Shown: positions 1 to 10,875, counted from the stretch's first letter. The stretch: DNA of 20,560 bases from DATHWB01 sp040880725 (GCA_040880725.1 JBBDHV010000036.1:1-20560); one strand, 5' to 3'. Notes: generated by a model not told the origin, from the letters alone. Numbers and translations are program-made.

Positions 1-48
1 CCCCTCGGCGGACCCGGCTACACCACCAGCGGCAACGACCCACCCTGA
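1..48 (+). CDS. C-terminal end of an upstream gene (partial)
   Basis: Reading from base 1 gives 15 codons and then TGA at 46-48, with the short tail PLGGPGYTTSGNDPP. Nearly every codon ends in C or G, which fits coding sequence in this genome. The start lies outside the window. The fragment is too short to assign a family, and a chance open frame in GC-rich DNA cannot be excluded. Confidence 0.4.
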   Translation, partial: PLGGPGYTTSGNDPP

Positions 49-54
49 ACGCAA

Positions 55-73
55 GAGGCGGGACCGCCCCTCC
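55..73 (+). terminator. Weak hairpin after the upstream gene
   Basis: A G-rich arm (GAGGCGG) is followed within a few bases by a complementary C-rich arm (CCGCCCCTC), seven bases after the TGA at 46-48. The pairing needs a small bulge and no T-tract follows, so this is only a possible terminator of the preceding gene. Confidence 0.25.
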
Positions 74-113
74 TCCTGCGAGAACGACAGTCCATGCCAG
101 ACTCCGTGGGGTT

Positions 114-578
114 GTGCGTGCCCGCTTCACGATCCTGATCGTTGCCTGCTTCGTTGTCGGGTGCGGAGCCGACGCGCTCTCGCCTGCCAACGTTGCCGCC
201 GCGCCAGGAGGCACCCAGGCGGTGTCGTTCACTCGCACCTTCCCGCCCGGTTTCTGGGAGGAAGGCGACCACGCCTACCGGATGGTGATCGTCTGTCCTG
301 CCCAGAACGTCGGGCCGCCCGTGGTGCGTTTCACCGTGTCCGAGGACGCACCCCAGGTGGGAACGGTCTACCTCCGCTTCGACGGCCCGGGACGACACCT
401 CCTCTCGCCGGCCGACCTCCCTGCCGTGCATCCCGATGACACCACCGTGGCGGTCGTCACCCTCGCCGGGATGACCGAGGCAGATGCCGAAGAAGCCAGA
501 ACGGACTGCGACGGGTCCGTGATCCATGACGGGCTCGATCCCGAGTCGTTGGAGCCGGGCGGCCCGTTCAGCCCCTGA
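114..578 (+). CDS. Predicted lipoprotein of unknown function
   Basis: A 154-residue protein with a GTG start. The first 17 residues form a short lipoprotein signal: Arg at 2 and 4, a hydrophobic core, and the lipobox VVGC with Cys17 as the lipidated residue. The mature part is small, Pro/Asp/Glu rich and predicted to be exported and membrane anchored. It ends in a Pro-rich tail. I recognise no domain. The GTG was chosen because the lipobox follows directly at the usual distance; an internal frame-shifted ORF at 161 is a shadow. The gene ends one base before the stop codon of the convergent esterase gene (580), so the two share no terminator space. The function is unknown. Confidence 0.7.
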   Translation: MRARFTILIVACFVVGCGADALSPANVAAAPGGTQAVSFTRTFPPGFWEEGDHAYRMVIVCPAQNVGPPVVRFTVSEDAPQVGTVYLRFDGPGRHLLSPADLPAVHPDDTTVAVVTLAGMTEADAEEARTDCDGSVIHDGLDPESLEPGGPFSP

Positions 579-579
579 C

Positions 580-1335
580 CTACGGCAACAGCCAGTCGTA
601 GAAGGCCGGGTCGCGGTACACGCGCTCGAAGGTCTCGAAGTGGCCGGTGTCGTCGAACATCCGCAGGTCGATCTCGGCACCGCAACGATCCTCCCACTCG
701 TCGATCACCGCCACGTTCAGTTCGGGGAGGGACACCATGTCATTCGCCCCGTGGTAGGCCCGAAGGTCGACATCCGCCAGAACGCAGACGTCCTCGCCGT
801 CGGGAAGCACGGTCGACCCGTACCCGCTTCCGGAGAGTGACGCGACGGCATGGAACCGGCCGGGGAAGCGGGTCGCCAAGTGCCAGGCGCCGTATCCCCC
901 CATGCTGAGACCCGTGAGAGACACCGCTGCAGGGTCGAGGTCGTACCGATCGACCACATCGTCGACCAATGCCATCACCGTCTCCGGTTGGTTTCCCATG
1001 TCCCAGGACGTACCCGGCATCGCCTGCGGCGCCAGCAGCACGAACGGTTCGACAGGAATGTTCTCGAATTCCAGGACCGCCGGAAGGCCGTAGGAGGTGA
1101 GCCAGCGGCTGTCGTAGTCGTCGTCGCCCGAACCGTGCAGGAAGACCACCACCGGGACGTCGTCCCCGACCACATAGCCGGCAGGAAACCACAGGAGATA
1201 GCGCATGGAGTCCGCGGCGACCTCGCCGGACACCAACGGATCCGGCACATCGAACCGGCCCTCGAGAAAGTCCTCGGTCTGGAACTGCGCGGTGCATGCG
1301 CCCAGAACGAGACCGAGTACCGCGAGACGTCGCAC
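580..1335 (-). CDS. Alpha/beta-hydrolase lipoprotein (esterase/depolymerase type)
   Basis: A 251-residue secreted hydrolase of the esterase D / polyhydroxybutyrate depolymerase-like group. I place the start at the GTG at 1335, because it gives a compact lipoprotein signal (MRRLAVLGLVLGAC, Cys14); the open frame runs further upstream but only antisense to the neighbouring gene. Visible family features are the oxyanion strand VVVFLHGSG (about residues 62-70), the nucleophile elbow GLSMGGYGAWHLA with Ser144, a probable acid Asp199 in AYHGANDMV, and His232 in DTGHFE. The expected role is hydrolysis of an ester or short peptide outside the membrane; the substrate cannot be read from the sequence. 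It is divergent from the lipase gene at 1390 and convergent with the small lipoprotein gene. Confidence 0.85.
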   Translation of the reverse strand: MRRLAVLGLVLGACTAQFQTEDFLEGRFDVPDPLVSGEVAADSMRYLLWFPAGYVVGDDVPVVVFLHGSGDDDYDSRWLTSYGLPAVLEFENIPVEPFVLLAPQAMPGTSWDMGNQPETVMALVDDVVDRYDLDPAAVSLTGLSMGGYGAWHLATRFPGRFHAVASLSGSGYGSTVLPDGEDVCVLADVDLRAYHGANDMVSLPELNVAVIDEWEDRCGAEIDLRMFDDTGHFETFERVYRDPAFYDWLLP

Positions 1336-1373
1336 AGCCCGATCATCGCATGTCTGTCGGCATGCGCGGTCGG

Positions 1374-1379
1374 TACCCT
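1374..1379 (+). promoter_or_regulatory. Possible -10 element for the lipase gene
   Basis: TACCCT fits the actinobacterial -10 consensus TANNNT and ends 10 bases before the ATG at 1390. No Shine-Dalgarno sequence precedes that ATG, so transcription would start within a few bases of it. No convincing -35 is seen. The whole divergent gap is only 54 bases (1336-1389). Confidence 0.35.
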
Positions 1380-1389
1380 GGTTTGTCCA

Positions 1390-2157
1390 ATGGTTGCTGC
1401 CGCCACGCCCCCTGGCGACCTCATACACCCGCGGGCCGCGGCGTTCCGGATCGACGGTTCGAATGGTGAGGCGTTCGTGCTCGTCCACGGCTTCACCGGC
1501 AACGCCGCTCACTTCCGGCACCTCGGCGGACAACTGGCCGACAGGGGGTACACGGTCAACGCTCCCCTCCTGCCCGGACACGGCCGGAGCATCGGAGACC
1601 TCGCCCGGGTACGCCGCAGCGACTGGGTCGACGCCACGGTCGACGCGATCCGGGAGGTCGGCGACCACCGCCGGGTCCACGTCGTCGGCTTGTCGATGGG
1701 AGGCTTGTTGGGTGTGATCGCCGCCACCCGCGCCCCGGTCGCGACCCTCACCACGATCAACGCTCCGATCCGCTTCCAGAACTGGAGGATCCGGTTCGCC
1801 CGCGTCGCCCGGCTCTACCAACGCGAACTGCGGTGGCCGGAGAGTCCCCCACCGAAACTCGACCCCGAGGTCGCCCCACACTGGATCCACCTCGACGGTT
1901 TCCCCATGATCGCCGCCGCCGAACTGTTCACGCTGTCTCGCCGGGCCCTCCAGGCGGCACCCCAGGTGACGTGTCCGGGTCTCGTGATCCAGTCCAAGGT
2001 TGACGACACCTCGCACCCTGCCAGCGGCCGGAAGCTCCGCAGGGCGCTCGGCAACGACACCCGACTGCTGTGGCTCGAGCATTCCATGCACAACGCTCTG
2101 TTCGATACCGAACGCGACGTCATCCGCGACGCGATCATGACCCTCACCCAGTCGTGA
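1390..2157 (+). CDS. Alpha/beta-hydrolase, carboxylesterase / monoacylglycerol lipase type
   Basis: A 255-residue cytoplasmic hydrolase, close in length to Est30-type carboxylesterases and bacterial monoacylglycerol lipases (about 250 residues). It has the oxyanion motif LVHGFTGN (31-38), the LLPGHGRS loop (60-67), the nucleophile elbow GLSMGG with Ser102, an Asp in QSKVDDTSHP, and the catalytic His region HSMHNALFD near the C terminus, typical of this family. There is no signal peptide. It probably cleaves monoacylglycerols or other small esters. The ATG at 1390 is preferred; the open frame continues upstream over the antisense esterase gene without a good start or ribosome binding site. It is divergent from another alpha/beta-hydrolase gene of a different subfamily. 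Confidence 0.85.
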   Translation: MVAAATPPGDLIHPRAAAFRIDGSNGEAFVLVHGFTGNAAHFRHLGGQLADRGYTVNAPLLPGHGRSIGDLARVRRSDWVDATVDAIREVGDHRRVHVVGLSMGGLLGVIAATRAPVATLTTINAPIRFQNWRIRFARVARLYQRELRWPESPPPKLDPEVAPHWIHLDGFPMIAAAELFTLSRRALQAAPQVTCPGLVIQSKVDDTSHPASGRKLRRALGNDTRLLWLEHSMHNALFDTERDVIRDAIMTLTQS

Positions 2158-2170
2158 AATCACCCCCGCC

Positions 2171-2242
2171 CCCGAACCCAGGGCCCCAGACGACACTGGG
2201 TGTAGTCCCGAACCCAGGGTTCAGGACGACACTGGGTGTCGT
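2171..2242. repeat. Tandem repeat, two 36-bp units with hairpin potential
   Basis: Two adjacent 36-base copies (2171-2206 and 2207-2242) differ at five positions. Each begins CCCGAACCCAGGG and contains GACGACACTGGGTGT. The tandem lies 13 bases after the lipase stop. The decamer GAACCCAGGG recurs, as GAACCCTGGG, in the intergenic region at 15738-15828. Confidence 0.75.
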
Positions 2243-2261
2243 CCTGGGCCCGCGGTTCGGG
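2207..2261. terminator. Long imperfect stem-loop after the lipase gene
   Basis: The core is a perfect 11-bp inverted repeat, CAGGACGACAC (2222-2232) and GTGTCGTCCTG (2236-2246), around a 3-base loop. Outer arms CCCGAACC (2207-2214) and GGTTCGGG (2254-2261) extend it. There is no T-tract. It could end transcription of the lipase gene or be a copy of a dispersed palindromic repeat. Confidence 0.45.
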
Positions 2262-2314
2262 GGCGTTGGCGGCTGGGAAGCGATTTGATCGACCGGAACC
2301 GGGTCGAAGGGATT

Positions 2315-2320
2315 TAGCCT
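2315..2320 (+). promoter_or_regulatory. -10 element of a leaderless promoter
   Basis: TAGCCT (TANNNT class) is followed by exactly seven bases and then the ATG at 2328, so the transcript is expected to begin at or next to the start codon. No Shine-Dalgarno sequence is present and no clear -35 is visible. Confidence 0.5.
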
Positions 2321-2327
2321 GCTTCTC

Positions 2328-2543
2328 ATGTCTCGTCACCGAACGACCCGAGCCACTCGACGCCCGAAGGGTTCCTGTCGGGCGGGCCACCTCTTCGGGC
2401 CGGGCCAGCGCGTGGGTGGCGGCATTCTCCGTTATCTCTGCGCCGTCTGCGGTTCTATGAGCATCGACATCAGGGGAGCCGACGTCCCCGTCGAGACCGG
2501 TTCGCTGTTTGTGACGGTGGAAGACACACTCGAGCCCACGTGA
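2328..2543 (+). CDS. Small zinc-ribbon-like protein
   Basis: A 71-residue protein. Its first 15 residues are rich in Arg/Lys/Thr. Cys17 and His21 (CRAGH) pair with Cys38 and Cys41 (CAVC) in a CxxxH…CxxC arrangement that could hold one zinc ion. The C-terminal third (about 44-71) looks like two beta strands with acidic residues. It has a leaderless-type promoter at its ATG. Its stop overlaps the start of the next gene in GTGA (2540-2543), so translation of the Nudix gene is probably coupled to it. The function is unknown; nucleic-acid or protein binding would be typical for a ribbon of this size, but this is inference. Confidence 0.65.
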   Translation: MSRHRTTRATRRPKGSCRAGHLFGPGQRVGGGILRYLCAVCGSMSIDIRGADVPVETGSLFVTVEDTLEPT

Positions 2544-3427
2544 CCGACACTCCGATCGTGGCTGCCGGCGGACTGGTGATCCGCCCCGACGAGGACGACG
2601 AGCTGCGCATTCTCATCGCCCATCGGCCGCGCTATGACGACTGGTCGCTTCCGAAAGGCAAGGCCGACCCTGGCGAGTCTTCCGAAGCGACTGCGGTTCG
2701 CGAGGTCGAGGAGGAGACAGGCGTCCTCGCCGACGTGATCGCCCCGCTCGCCGAAGTCGAGTACCGGGTGTCGTCGGGGAGACGCAAGGTCGTGCGTTAC
2801 TTCGCGATGCGGGCGCGCTCCGAGCGGCCTTTCACCCCGAATGACGAGGTGGACGAGATCCGGTGGGTGACGGCGAAAGAGGGTGCCGCGGTCCTCACGT
2901 ACGAACACGATCGAGCACTCATCGCCTCCGACCTCGACACGCTCCTCACGATCGGCACCGTGTGGCTGATCCGCCATGCTGCGGCCGGCGACCGGGAGGC
3001 GTGGACCGAGGACGACCGGGATCGTCCGCTCACCAAGAAGGGACATCGGCAATCGGCGGCGATTGCCGACCAACTCGACGCCCACGACATCGGGGCCGTC
3101 TACTGCTCCCCCTACCTGCGGTGCCGCCAGACGGTCGATCCGCTCGCGAAACGGGTGGGGGTGCCGGTGCAGGACTCCGACCATCTCGCGGAAGGCGCTC
3201 GAGAAGGCGAAACGCTCGACTGGCTGCGCACAATGGGCGGCAAGAACGTCGTGGCGTGCAGCCACGGCGACGTCATCCCCGGCGTGATCCGGCGCCTCGA
3301 AGCATTGGGCGTACCGCTCTACAGCGCCGACGGGGTCTTCGATGTCAAGAAGGCGTCGACCTGGACGCTGGCCCTGGAGGGCGGCCGCGTCACCTCGGCG
3401 ACATACACACCTCCGCCGACCGCCTGA
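2540..3427 (+). CDS. mutT1: Nudix hydrolase fused to histidine phosphatase (MutT1-like)
   Basis: A 295-residue two-domain protein with the layout of mycobacterial MutT1. Residues 1-135 are a Nudix domain with a complete Nudix box starting at Gly40 (GKADPGE, then REVEEETGV ending at about residue 62). Residues 140-295 are a SixA-type histidine phosphatase: catalytic His146 in LIRHAA, LTKKGHRQ around His170, the CSPYLRCRQT loop (189-198), and the second catalytic His242 in SHGD. In mycobacteria the fused enzyme degrades 8-oxo-GTP/8-oxo-dGTP and diadenosine polyphosphates, protecting against oxidised nucleotides. The same cytoplasmic role is inferred here. The GTG start overlaps the preceding stop. 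The gene ends two bases from the stop of the convergent kgd gene. Confidence 0.88.
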   Translation: MTDTPIVAAGGLVIRPDEDDELRILIAHRPRYDDWSLPKGKADPGESSEATAVREVEEETGVLADVIAPLAEVEYRVSSGRRKVVRYFAMRARSERPFTPNDEVDEIRWVTAKEGAAVLTYEHDRALIASDLDTLLTIGTVWLIRHAAAGDREAWTEDDRDRPLTKKGHRQSAAIADQLDAHDIGAVYCSPYLRCRQTVDPLAKRVGVPVQDSDHLAEGAREGETLDWLRTMGGKNVVACSHGDVIPGVIRRLEALGVPLYSADGVFDVKKASTWTLALEGGRVTSATYTPPPTA

Positions 3428-3429
3428 CG

Positions 3430-7047
<3,618 letters not shown>

Positions 7048-7053
7048 GGTCCG

Positions 7054-7059
7054 ATGGTA
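7054..7059 (-). promoter_or_regulatory. -10 element of kgd (leaderless)
   Basis: On the minus strand TACCAT is followed by six bases and then the kgd ATG at 7047. The opposite-strand promoter of the ATPase gene lies 27 bases away, so RNA polymerase binding at the two may compete. No clear -35 is seen. Confidence 0.5.
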
Positions 7060-7085
7060 GGAGAACGCTCGGCAAGGAGGGTCGG

Positions 7086-7091
7086 TACGAT
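7086..7091 (+). promoter_or_regulatory. -10 element of the HerA-like ATPase gene (leaderless)
   Basis: TACGAT is followed by seven bases and the ATG at 7099. The same GGTACGAT sequence and the same seven-base spacing occur before the lipoprotein gene at 10970. An AAGGAGG stretch (7074-7080) lies 18 bases upstream of the ATG, too far to act as a Shine-Dalgarno sequence for it. Confidence 0.5.
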
Positions 7092-7098
7092 CGGCGCG

Positions 7099-9462
7099 AT
7101 GGCCGACAACTCCTTCACCCTCGGGGCGATGGTGGATCCCACCACCGGGAAGCGCCTCGCCGATTCCCTGGTCTACGAGCCCTCCGATCTGACCACTCAC
7201 GGGGTGATCGTCGGGATGACCGGCTCCGGCAAGACCGGCCTCGGGGTCGCGCTGATAGAAGAGGCCATGCTCGAGGGGATCCCGTGCCTCGTGCTCGATC
7301 CCAAGGGCGACATGACGAACCTCGCCCTCAACTTTCCCGGACTCTCCGCCGCCGACTTCCGACCGTGGGTGGACGAGGCGGCGGCGGTGCGCGACGGGAA
7401 AGATGCTTCCGACGTCGCACAGGAGACGGCGGCGATGTGGGCGGAGGGCCTCGCGAGCTGGGGGCTCGGGACCGAGCAGATGCAGGCACTGGCCGACGCC
7501 TCTCCCGTGACGATCTACACGCCCGGATCCACCGCCGGCGTCCCCATCAACATCGTCGGGAGCCTGGCGGCACCTGCCATCGGCTGGGACGGCAACGAAG
7601 AACTCCTCCGCGACGAGATCGAGGGTTTCGTTTCCTCCCTTCTCACGCTGGCGGGGATCACCGCCGACCCGGTGTCCGCGCCCGAGCACATCCTCATCGC
7701 CACGATCATCGAACATTCCTGGTCCCAGGGCCGGGACCTCGATCTCGCCGGTTTGATCGGCGCCGTGATCGAGCCGCCCGTCCGCAAGCTCGGGGTCTTC
7801 GATGTCGACGAGTTCTTCCCCCGAAAAGATCGGACTGCCCTCGCGATGAAGCTGAACGGGCTCATCGCCTCGCCATCCTTCGCCTCGTGGATCCAAGGCG
7901 AACCCCTCGACATCGACCAGATCCTGCATGGTGATGGCCGCTCCCGTACCGCCGTCGTCTACCTCGCTCACCTTTCCGAGGACGAACGACAATTCGTCGT
8001 GACCCTGATCCTCTCCAAGCTCGTCACCTGGATGCGCACCCAGCAGGGGACGGGGACGCTGCGAGCCCTCGTCTACATGGACGAGGTGTTCGGCTACGCC
8101 CCTCCGACCGCGGAGCCCCCATCGAAGAAACCGATCCTGACGATCCTCAAGCAGGCGAGGGCGTTCGGGGTGGGGATGGTGCTGTCGACCCAGAACCCCG
8201 TCGACCTCGACTACAAGGCGATGTCCAACGCCGGTACGTGGATGATCGGTCGGCTCCAGACCGAGCGGGACAAAGCTCGCATCCTCGAAGGAATCTCCTC
8301 GGCGACCGGGGATGTGGACACCGCCGCCATCGGCGATCTGATCACGGGACTCGGCAAGCGTGCCTTCGTGCTGCACTCGACACGAACCTCCGAGCCGAGG
8401 GTGTTCACGACCCGGTGGGTGATGTCGTACCTTGCCGGCCCGCTCACCCGGGACCATGTCTCCCGTCTCGTCGGAAGGAATCAGCGAACGACCCCCGGAC
8501 CGGCGACGCCCGCACCGCAAGGGGTGACCCCCGACGTTCCTGCCGATGCCTCCGCGGTCGCTCCCCAGGTTGCCGACGGCGTCGAGGTCGTTTGGACGGC
8601 GCCCTCGGCTCCGTGGGTCCGCGAAGTAGGGGCGAATCCCGGCTCCACCCTCCTCGCGCCGGCGGCCGTCGCACGGGTCCACCTTCTCTACGACGACCAT
8701 CACGCCGGCGTCGATCGCCGTGAGGAGTACGAGGCGATCATTCATCCGATCGACGCGGATGCCACCCACCTGACGGCGGTGGACCACGACGATCGGGACT
8801 TCCTCCCGACGCCACCGACTGCTGCGACCTATCGACTCGAGGGCGTCGACGTTTCTTCGGCGGCGTTCTGGAAGTCGCTCTCCACCAGTCTCACCGACCG
8901 TCTGAGCAGGGAACGCACGGTGACGGTCTTCAAGAACCCGGAGCTCAAGCTGTACTCGAGGGTGGAGGAAACTCGGGAGGAGTTCGAGGCGCGGTGCCGA
9001 TCGGAAGCCACGAACCGGGCAGACCGGGACGTGGCGGGGCTGACCGACAGGTACCAGACCCGGATCCGCAACGCCCAAGACACGATACGCAAGGCGGAGC
9101 ACCGAGTTCGCGAGCTGCAGACCGACGTGGAGTCACGCCGCCAGTCCGAGGTCCTGTCCGGCGCCGGAGACCTTCTCGGAGCGATTCTCGGCGGCCGAAG
9201 GGGAACGACCGGACTGCGCCGCGCGGCCAGCCGTCGGACCCAGACCAAGAGGACAGAGGAACGACTCGAGACCGCCAACGACCGTCTCGCGATGGAGCAA
9301 CAAGAGCTTCTGGAACTCGAAGTGGATCTCGCGCGTGATGTCGAGGGGATCACCACGGATTGGGACCTCGCCGCCTCCGAGATCGAGGAGCATCCTGTCG
9401 GCCTCGAACGCTCCGACGTCCGGGTGGAGCCGCTGAAACTGCTGTGGCTTCCGGTCGAATAG
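7099..9462 (+). CDS. HerA/FtsK-like P-loop ATPase with C-terminal coiled-coil hairpin
   Basis: A 787-residue cytoplasmic ATPase of the HerA/DUF87-related group. Walker A is GMTGSGKT (39-46), and the following LVLDPKGDMTNLAL (64-77) is typical of HerA-like proteins. Walker B is YMDEVFGY, with Asp328 and Glu329. The Gln/Arg-rich stretch after it (KQARAFGVGMVLSTQNPVD) matches the sensor region seen in this family. Residues from about 624 to 755 form an antiparallel coiled coil: two highly charged helices separated by a Gly-rich hinge (about 687-705). The last part carries DWDLAA and ends LLWLPVE. HerA proteins pump DNA with a nuclease partner; no nuclease is adjacent here, so DNA translocation is inferred only. 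The gene is divergent from kgd, with 51 bases between start codons. Confidence 0.85.
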   Translation: MADNSFTLGAMVDPTTGKRLADSLVYEPSDLTTHGVIVGMTGSGKTGLGVALIEEAMLEGIPCLVLDPKGDMTNLALNFPGLSAADFRPWVDEAAAVRDGKDASDVAQETAAMWAEGLASWGLGTEQMQALADASPVTIYTPGSTAGVPINIVGSLAAPAIGWDGNEELLRDEIEGFVSSLLTLAGITADPVSAPEHILIATIIEHSWSQGRDLDLAGLIGAVIEPPVRKLGVFDVDEFFPRKDRTALAMKLNGLIASPSFASWIQGEPLDIDQILHGDGRSRTAVVYLAHLSEDERQFVVTLILSKLVTWMRTQQGTGTLRALVYMDEVFGYAPPTAEPPSKKPILTILKQARAFGVGMVLSTQNPVDLDYKAMSNAGTWMIGRLQTERDKARILEGISSATGDVDTAAIGDLITGLGKRAFVLHSTRTSEPRVFTTRWVMSYLAGPLTRDHVSRLVGRNQRTTPGPATPAPQGVTPDVPADASAVAPQVADGVEVVWTAPSAPWVREVGANPGSTLLAPAAVARVHLLYDDHHAGVDRREEYEAIIHPIDADATHLTAVDHDDRDFLPTPPTAATYRLEGVDVSSAAFWKSLSTSLTDRLSRERTVTVFKNPELKLYSRVEETREEFEARCRSEATNRADRDVAGLTDRYQTRIRNAQDTIRKAEHRVRELQTDVESRRQSEVLSGAGDLLGAILGGRRGTTGLRRAASRRTQTKRTEERLETANDRLAMEQQELLELEVDLARDVEGITTDWDLAASEIEEHPVGLERSDVRVEPLKLLWLPVE

Positions 9463-9498
9463 CGGGGCGCGACAAGCCATTTCCGAGTCCGCTCCGGG

Positions 9499-9527
9499 GT
9501 GACGTCGCGAGAGAATCCGCCTATCGT
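9499..9527 (+). promoter_or_regulatory. Probable promoter of the livK-like gene
   Basis: A -35-like GTGACG (9499-9504) and a -10-like TATCGT (9522-9527) are separated by 17 bases. Each matches the sigma-70 consensus at four of six positions. The leader that follows is about 40 bases long and ends in a strong Shine-Dalgarno sequence, unlike the leaderless genes nearby. Confidence 0.45.
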
Positions 9528-9559
9528 TGGGCCGTTGCCATTCGTGGCACTTTCAAACA

Positions 9560-9570
9560 AGGAGGAAGGA
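9560..9570 (+). promoter_or_regulatory. Strong ribosome binding site of the livK-like gene
   Basis: AAGGAGGAAGG, with GGAGG well placed before the ATG at 9576, fixes that start. It is the clearest Shine-Dalgarno sequence in the window and fits the high expression expected of a transporter binding protein. Confidence 0.7.
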
Positions 9571-9575
9571 AACTG

Positions 9576-10823
9576 ATGCGCACCACCAAATGGTTGCGGT
9601 CGGTAGCCATCGTTTCGATGCTCGGCATGATTCTCGCGGCCTGTGGCGGCGGGGATGCAGTCGAGGGCGAAGGCGATGGTGTTCTGACGGTTGGTACTCT
9701 GCTCCCGGTGACGGGTGACCTGTCGTTCCTCGGCCCACCCGAGGTTGCAGGAGCTCGGCTCGCGGTCGAGGACATCAATGCGGCAGGAGGCGTTCTGGGA
9801 GAGGACGTCGTCCTGATCGAAGGTGACTCCGGCGACACCAACCAGGACGTCGCGAACCCCGAAGTCGACCGACTTCTGGCGAATGATGTCGACGTCATCG
9901 TGGGTGCGGCCTCTTCGGCTGTGTCGCTGCTCGTGATCGACAAGATCGTCGGGAACGGTGTCGTTCACTTCTCGCCGGCGAACACGTCGCCGACGTTCAC
10001 GACCTACGACGACAACGACCTGTACTTCCGCACGGCTCCGTCCGACTTGCTGCAAGGCAAGGTGCTCGCCGACCAGGTGATCGCACAGGGCAACGAGACT
10101 GCAGCGGTGCTGTGGCGGCAGGAGTCGTACGGCCAGGGTCTCGCCGAGTCTTTCCAGGAGAACTTCGAGGCGGCAGGCGGAACGATTTCGGTGTATACGC
10201 CGTATGCGGTCGACACCGAAAACTTCGATGCCGAGGTCGACTCGATCGTCGAAGCCGACCCCGACGCGGTCATCGTCATCGGATTTGCCGAGTCGGCAAA
10301 CATCCTGACGACGATGAACGAGCGGGGCATCGGCGCTGACACGAAGAACGTGTGGGGCGTCGACGGCAACATCGGCGGAATCGGTGGCGAGCTGTCCGAC
10401 CCGTCGATCATCGCCGGAATGAAGGGCACCGAGCCTTCCGTGGACCTCGGAGCCATCTCCGACTTCACCGAGCGTCTCGAAGGTGCGTACGAGGGCGGAG
10501 TCGGAGGCATCTACGCCTACGGCGCCGAGACCTACGACGCGATCATCATCACGGCGCTCGCGGCGGCAGTCGCCAACAGTGACGATCCCGAGGTCTTCAA
10601 AACGGAGATCAACGGCGTCACGAAGGACGGCACCAAGTGCACGACCTTCGCGGACTGCATCGCGCTCGTCGACGAAGGTGAAGACATCGACTACGACGGC
10701 GTGGGCGGTCCCTACGAGTTCGTGGATGCCGGCGAGCCCGCCGCGGCGAGCTTCGGCGTGCGCACCTACGACGGCGGCAAGACCCCCAACCCCGACCTCG
10801 ACGAGTACGTCTTCGCCTCCTGA
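9576..10823 (+). CDS. livK: Branched-chain amino acid ABC transporter substrate-binding lipoprotein
   Basis: A 415-residue type I periplasmic-binding-fold protein (Peripla_BP_6/LivK family). The N terminus MRTTKWLRSV, a hydrophobic core and the lipobox LAAC (Cys23) show a lipid-anchored exported protein, as expected for a Gram-positive binding protein. A Gly/Glu/Asp linker follows. The mature fold opens with LTVGTLLPVTGDLSFLG (about 36-52), the usual first strand and ligand loop, and continues with AVEDINAAGG and VDVIVGAASS, all typical. It captures leucine/isoleucine/valine or a related ligand (some homologues bind amides or urea) and delivers it to the LivHM channel. The permease and ATPase genes lie 0.7 kb away on the opposite strand. 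The two Cys near residues 350-358 may form a disulfide. Confidence 0.88.
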   Translation: MRTTKWLRSVAIVSMLGMILAACGGGDAVEGEGDGVLTVGTLLPVTGDLSFLGPPEVAGARLAVEDINAAGGVLGEDVVLIEGDSGDTNQDVANPEVDRLLANDVDVIVGAASSAVSLLVIDKIVGNGVVHFSPANTSPTFTTYDDNDLYFRTAPSDLLQGKVLADQVIAQGNETAAVLWRQESYGQGLAESFQENFEAAGGTISVYTPYAVDTENFDAEVDSIVEADPDAVIVIGFAESANILTTMNERGIGADTKNVWGVDGNIGGIGGELSDPSIIAGMKGTEPSVDLGAISDFTERLEGAYEGGVGGIYAYGAETYDAIIITALAAAVANSDDPEVFKTEINGVTKDGTKCTTFADCIALVDEGEDIDYDGVGGPYEFVDAGEPAAASFGVRTYDGGKTPNPDLDEYVFAS

Positions 10824-10855
10824 GGCTGACGACAACACGTCGATCGAATGAGGAG

Positions 10856-10875
10856 CCGGCCCCTGCGGGGGCCGG
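10856..10875 (+). terminator. Rho-independent-type hairpin of the livK-like gene, cut by the gap
   Basis: CCGGCCCC (10856-10863), a TGCG loop and GGGGCCGG (10868-10875) form a perfect 8-bp stem 32 bases after the stop. The bases before it (GAGGAG) would lengthen the stem if CTCCTC followed, but the sequence becomes N there. The T-tract, if any, is inside the gap. Confidence 0.6.

Noticed and set aside
850..1389. Plus-strand extension of the lipase upstream of 1390
   Set aside because: It is antisense to the esterase gene and has no hydrolase features; the real domain starts just after the ATG at 1390.
1336..2196. Minus-strand extension of the esterase to 538 residues
   Set aside because: It is antisense to the lipase gene, and the lipoprotein signal begins at the GTG at 1335.
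2171..2242. 36-bp repeats as a CRISPR array
   Set aside because: The unit length is suggestive, but the two copies are directly adjacent without spacers, they differ at five positions, and there are no cas genes.
7048..9102. Minus-strand open frame continuing upstream of kgd to give a 1890-residue protein
   Set aside because: The part beyond 7047 lies antisense to the HerA-like gene, has Arg/Gly/His-rich low-complexity composition and no family features. Kgd homology begins at the ATG at 7047.
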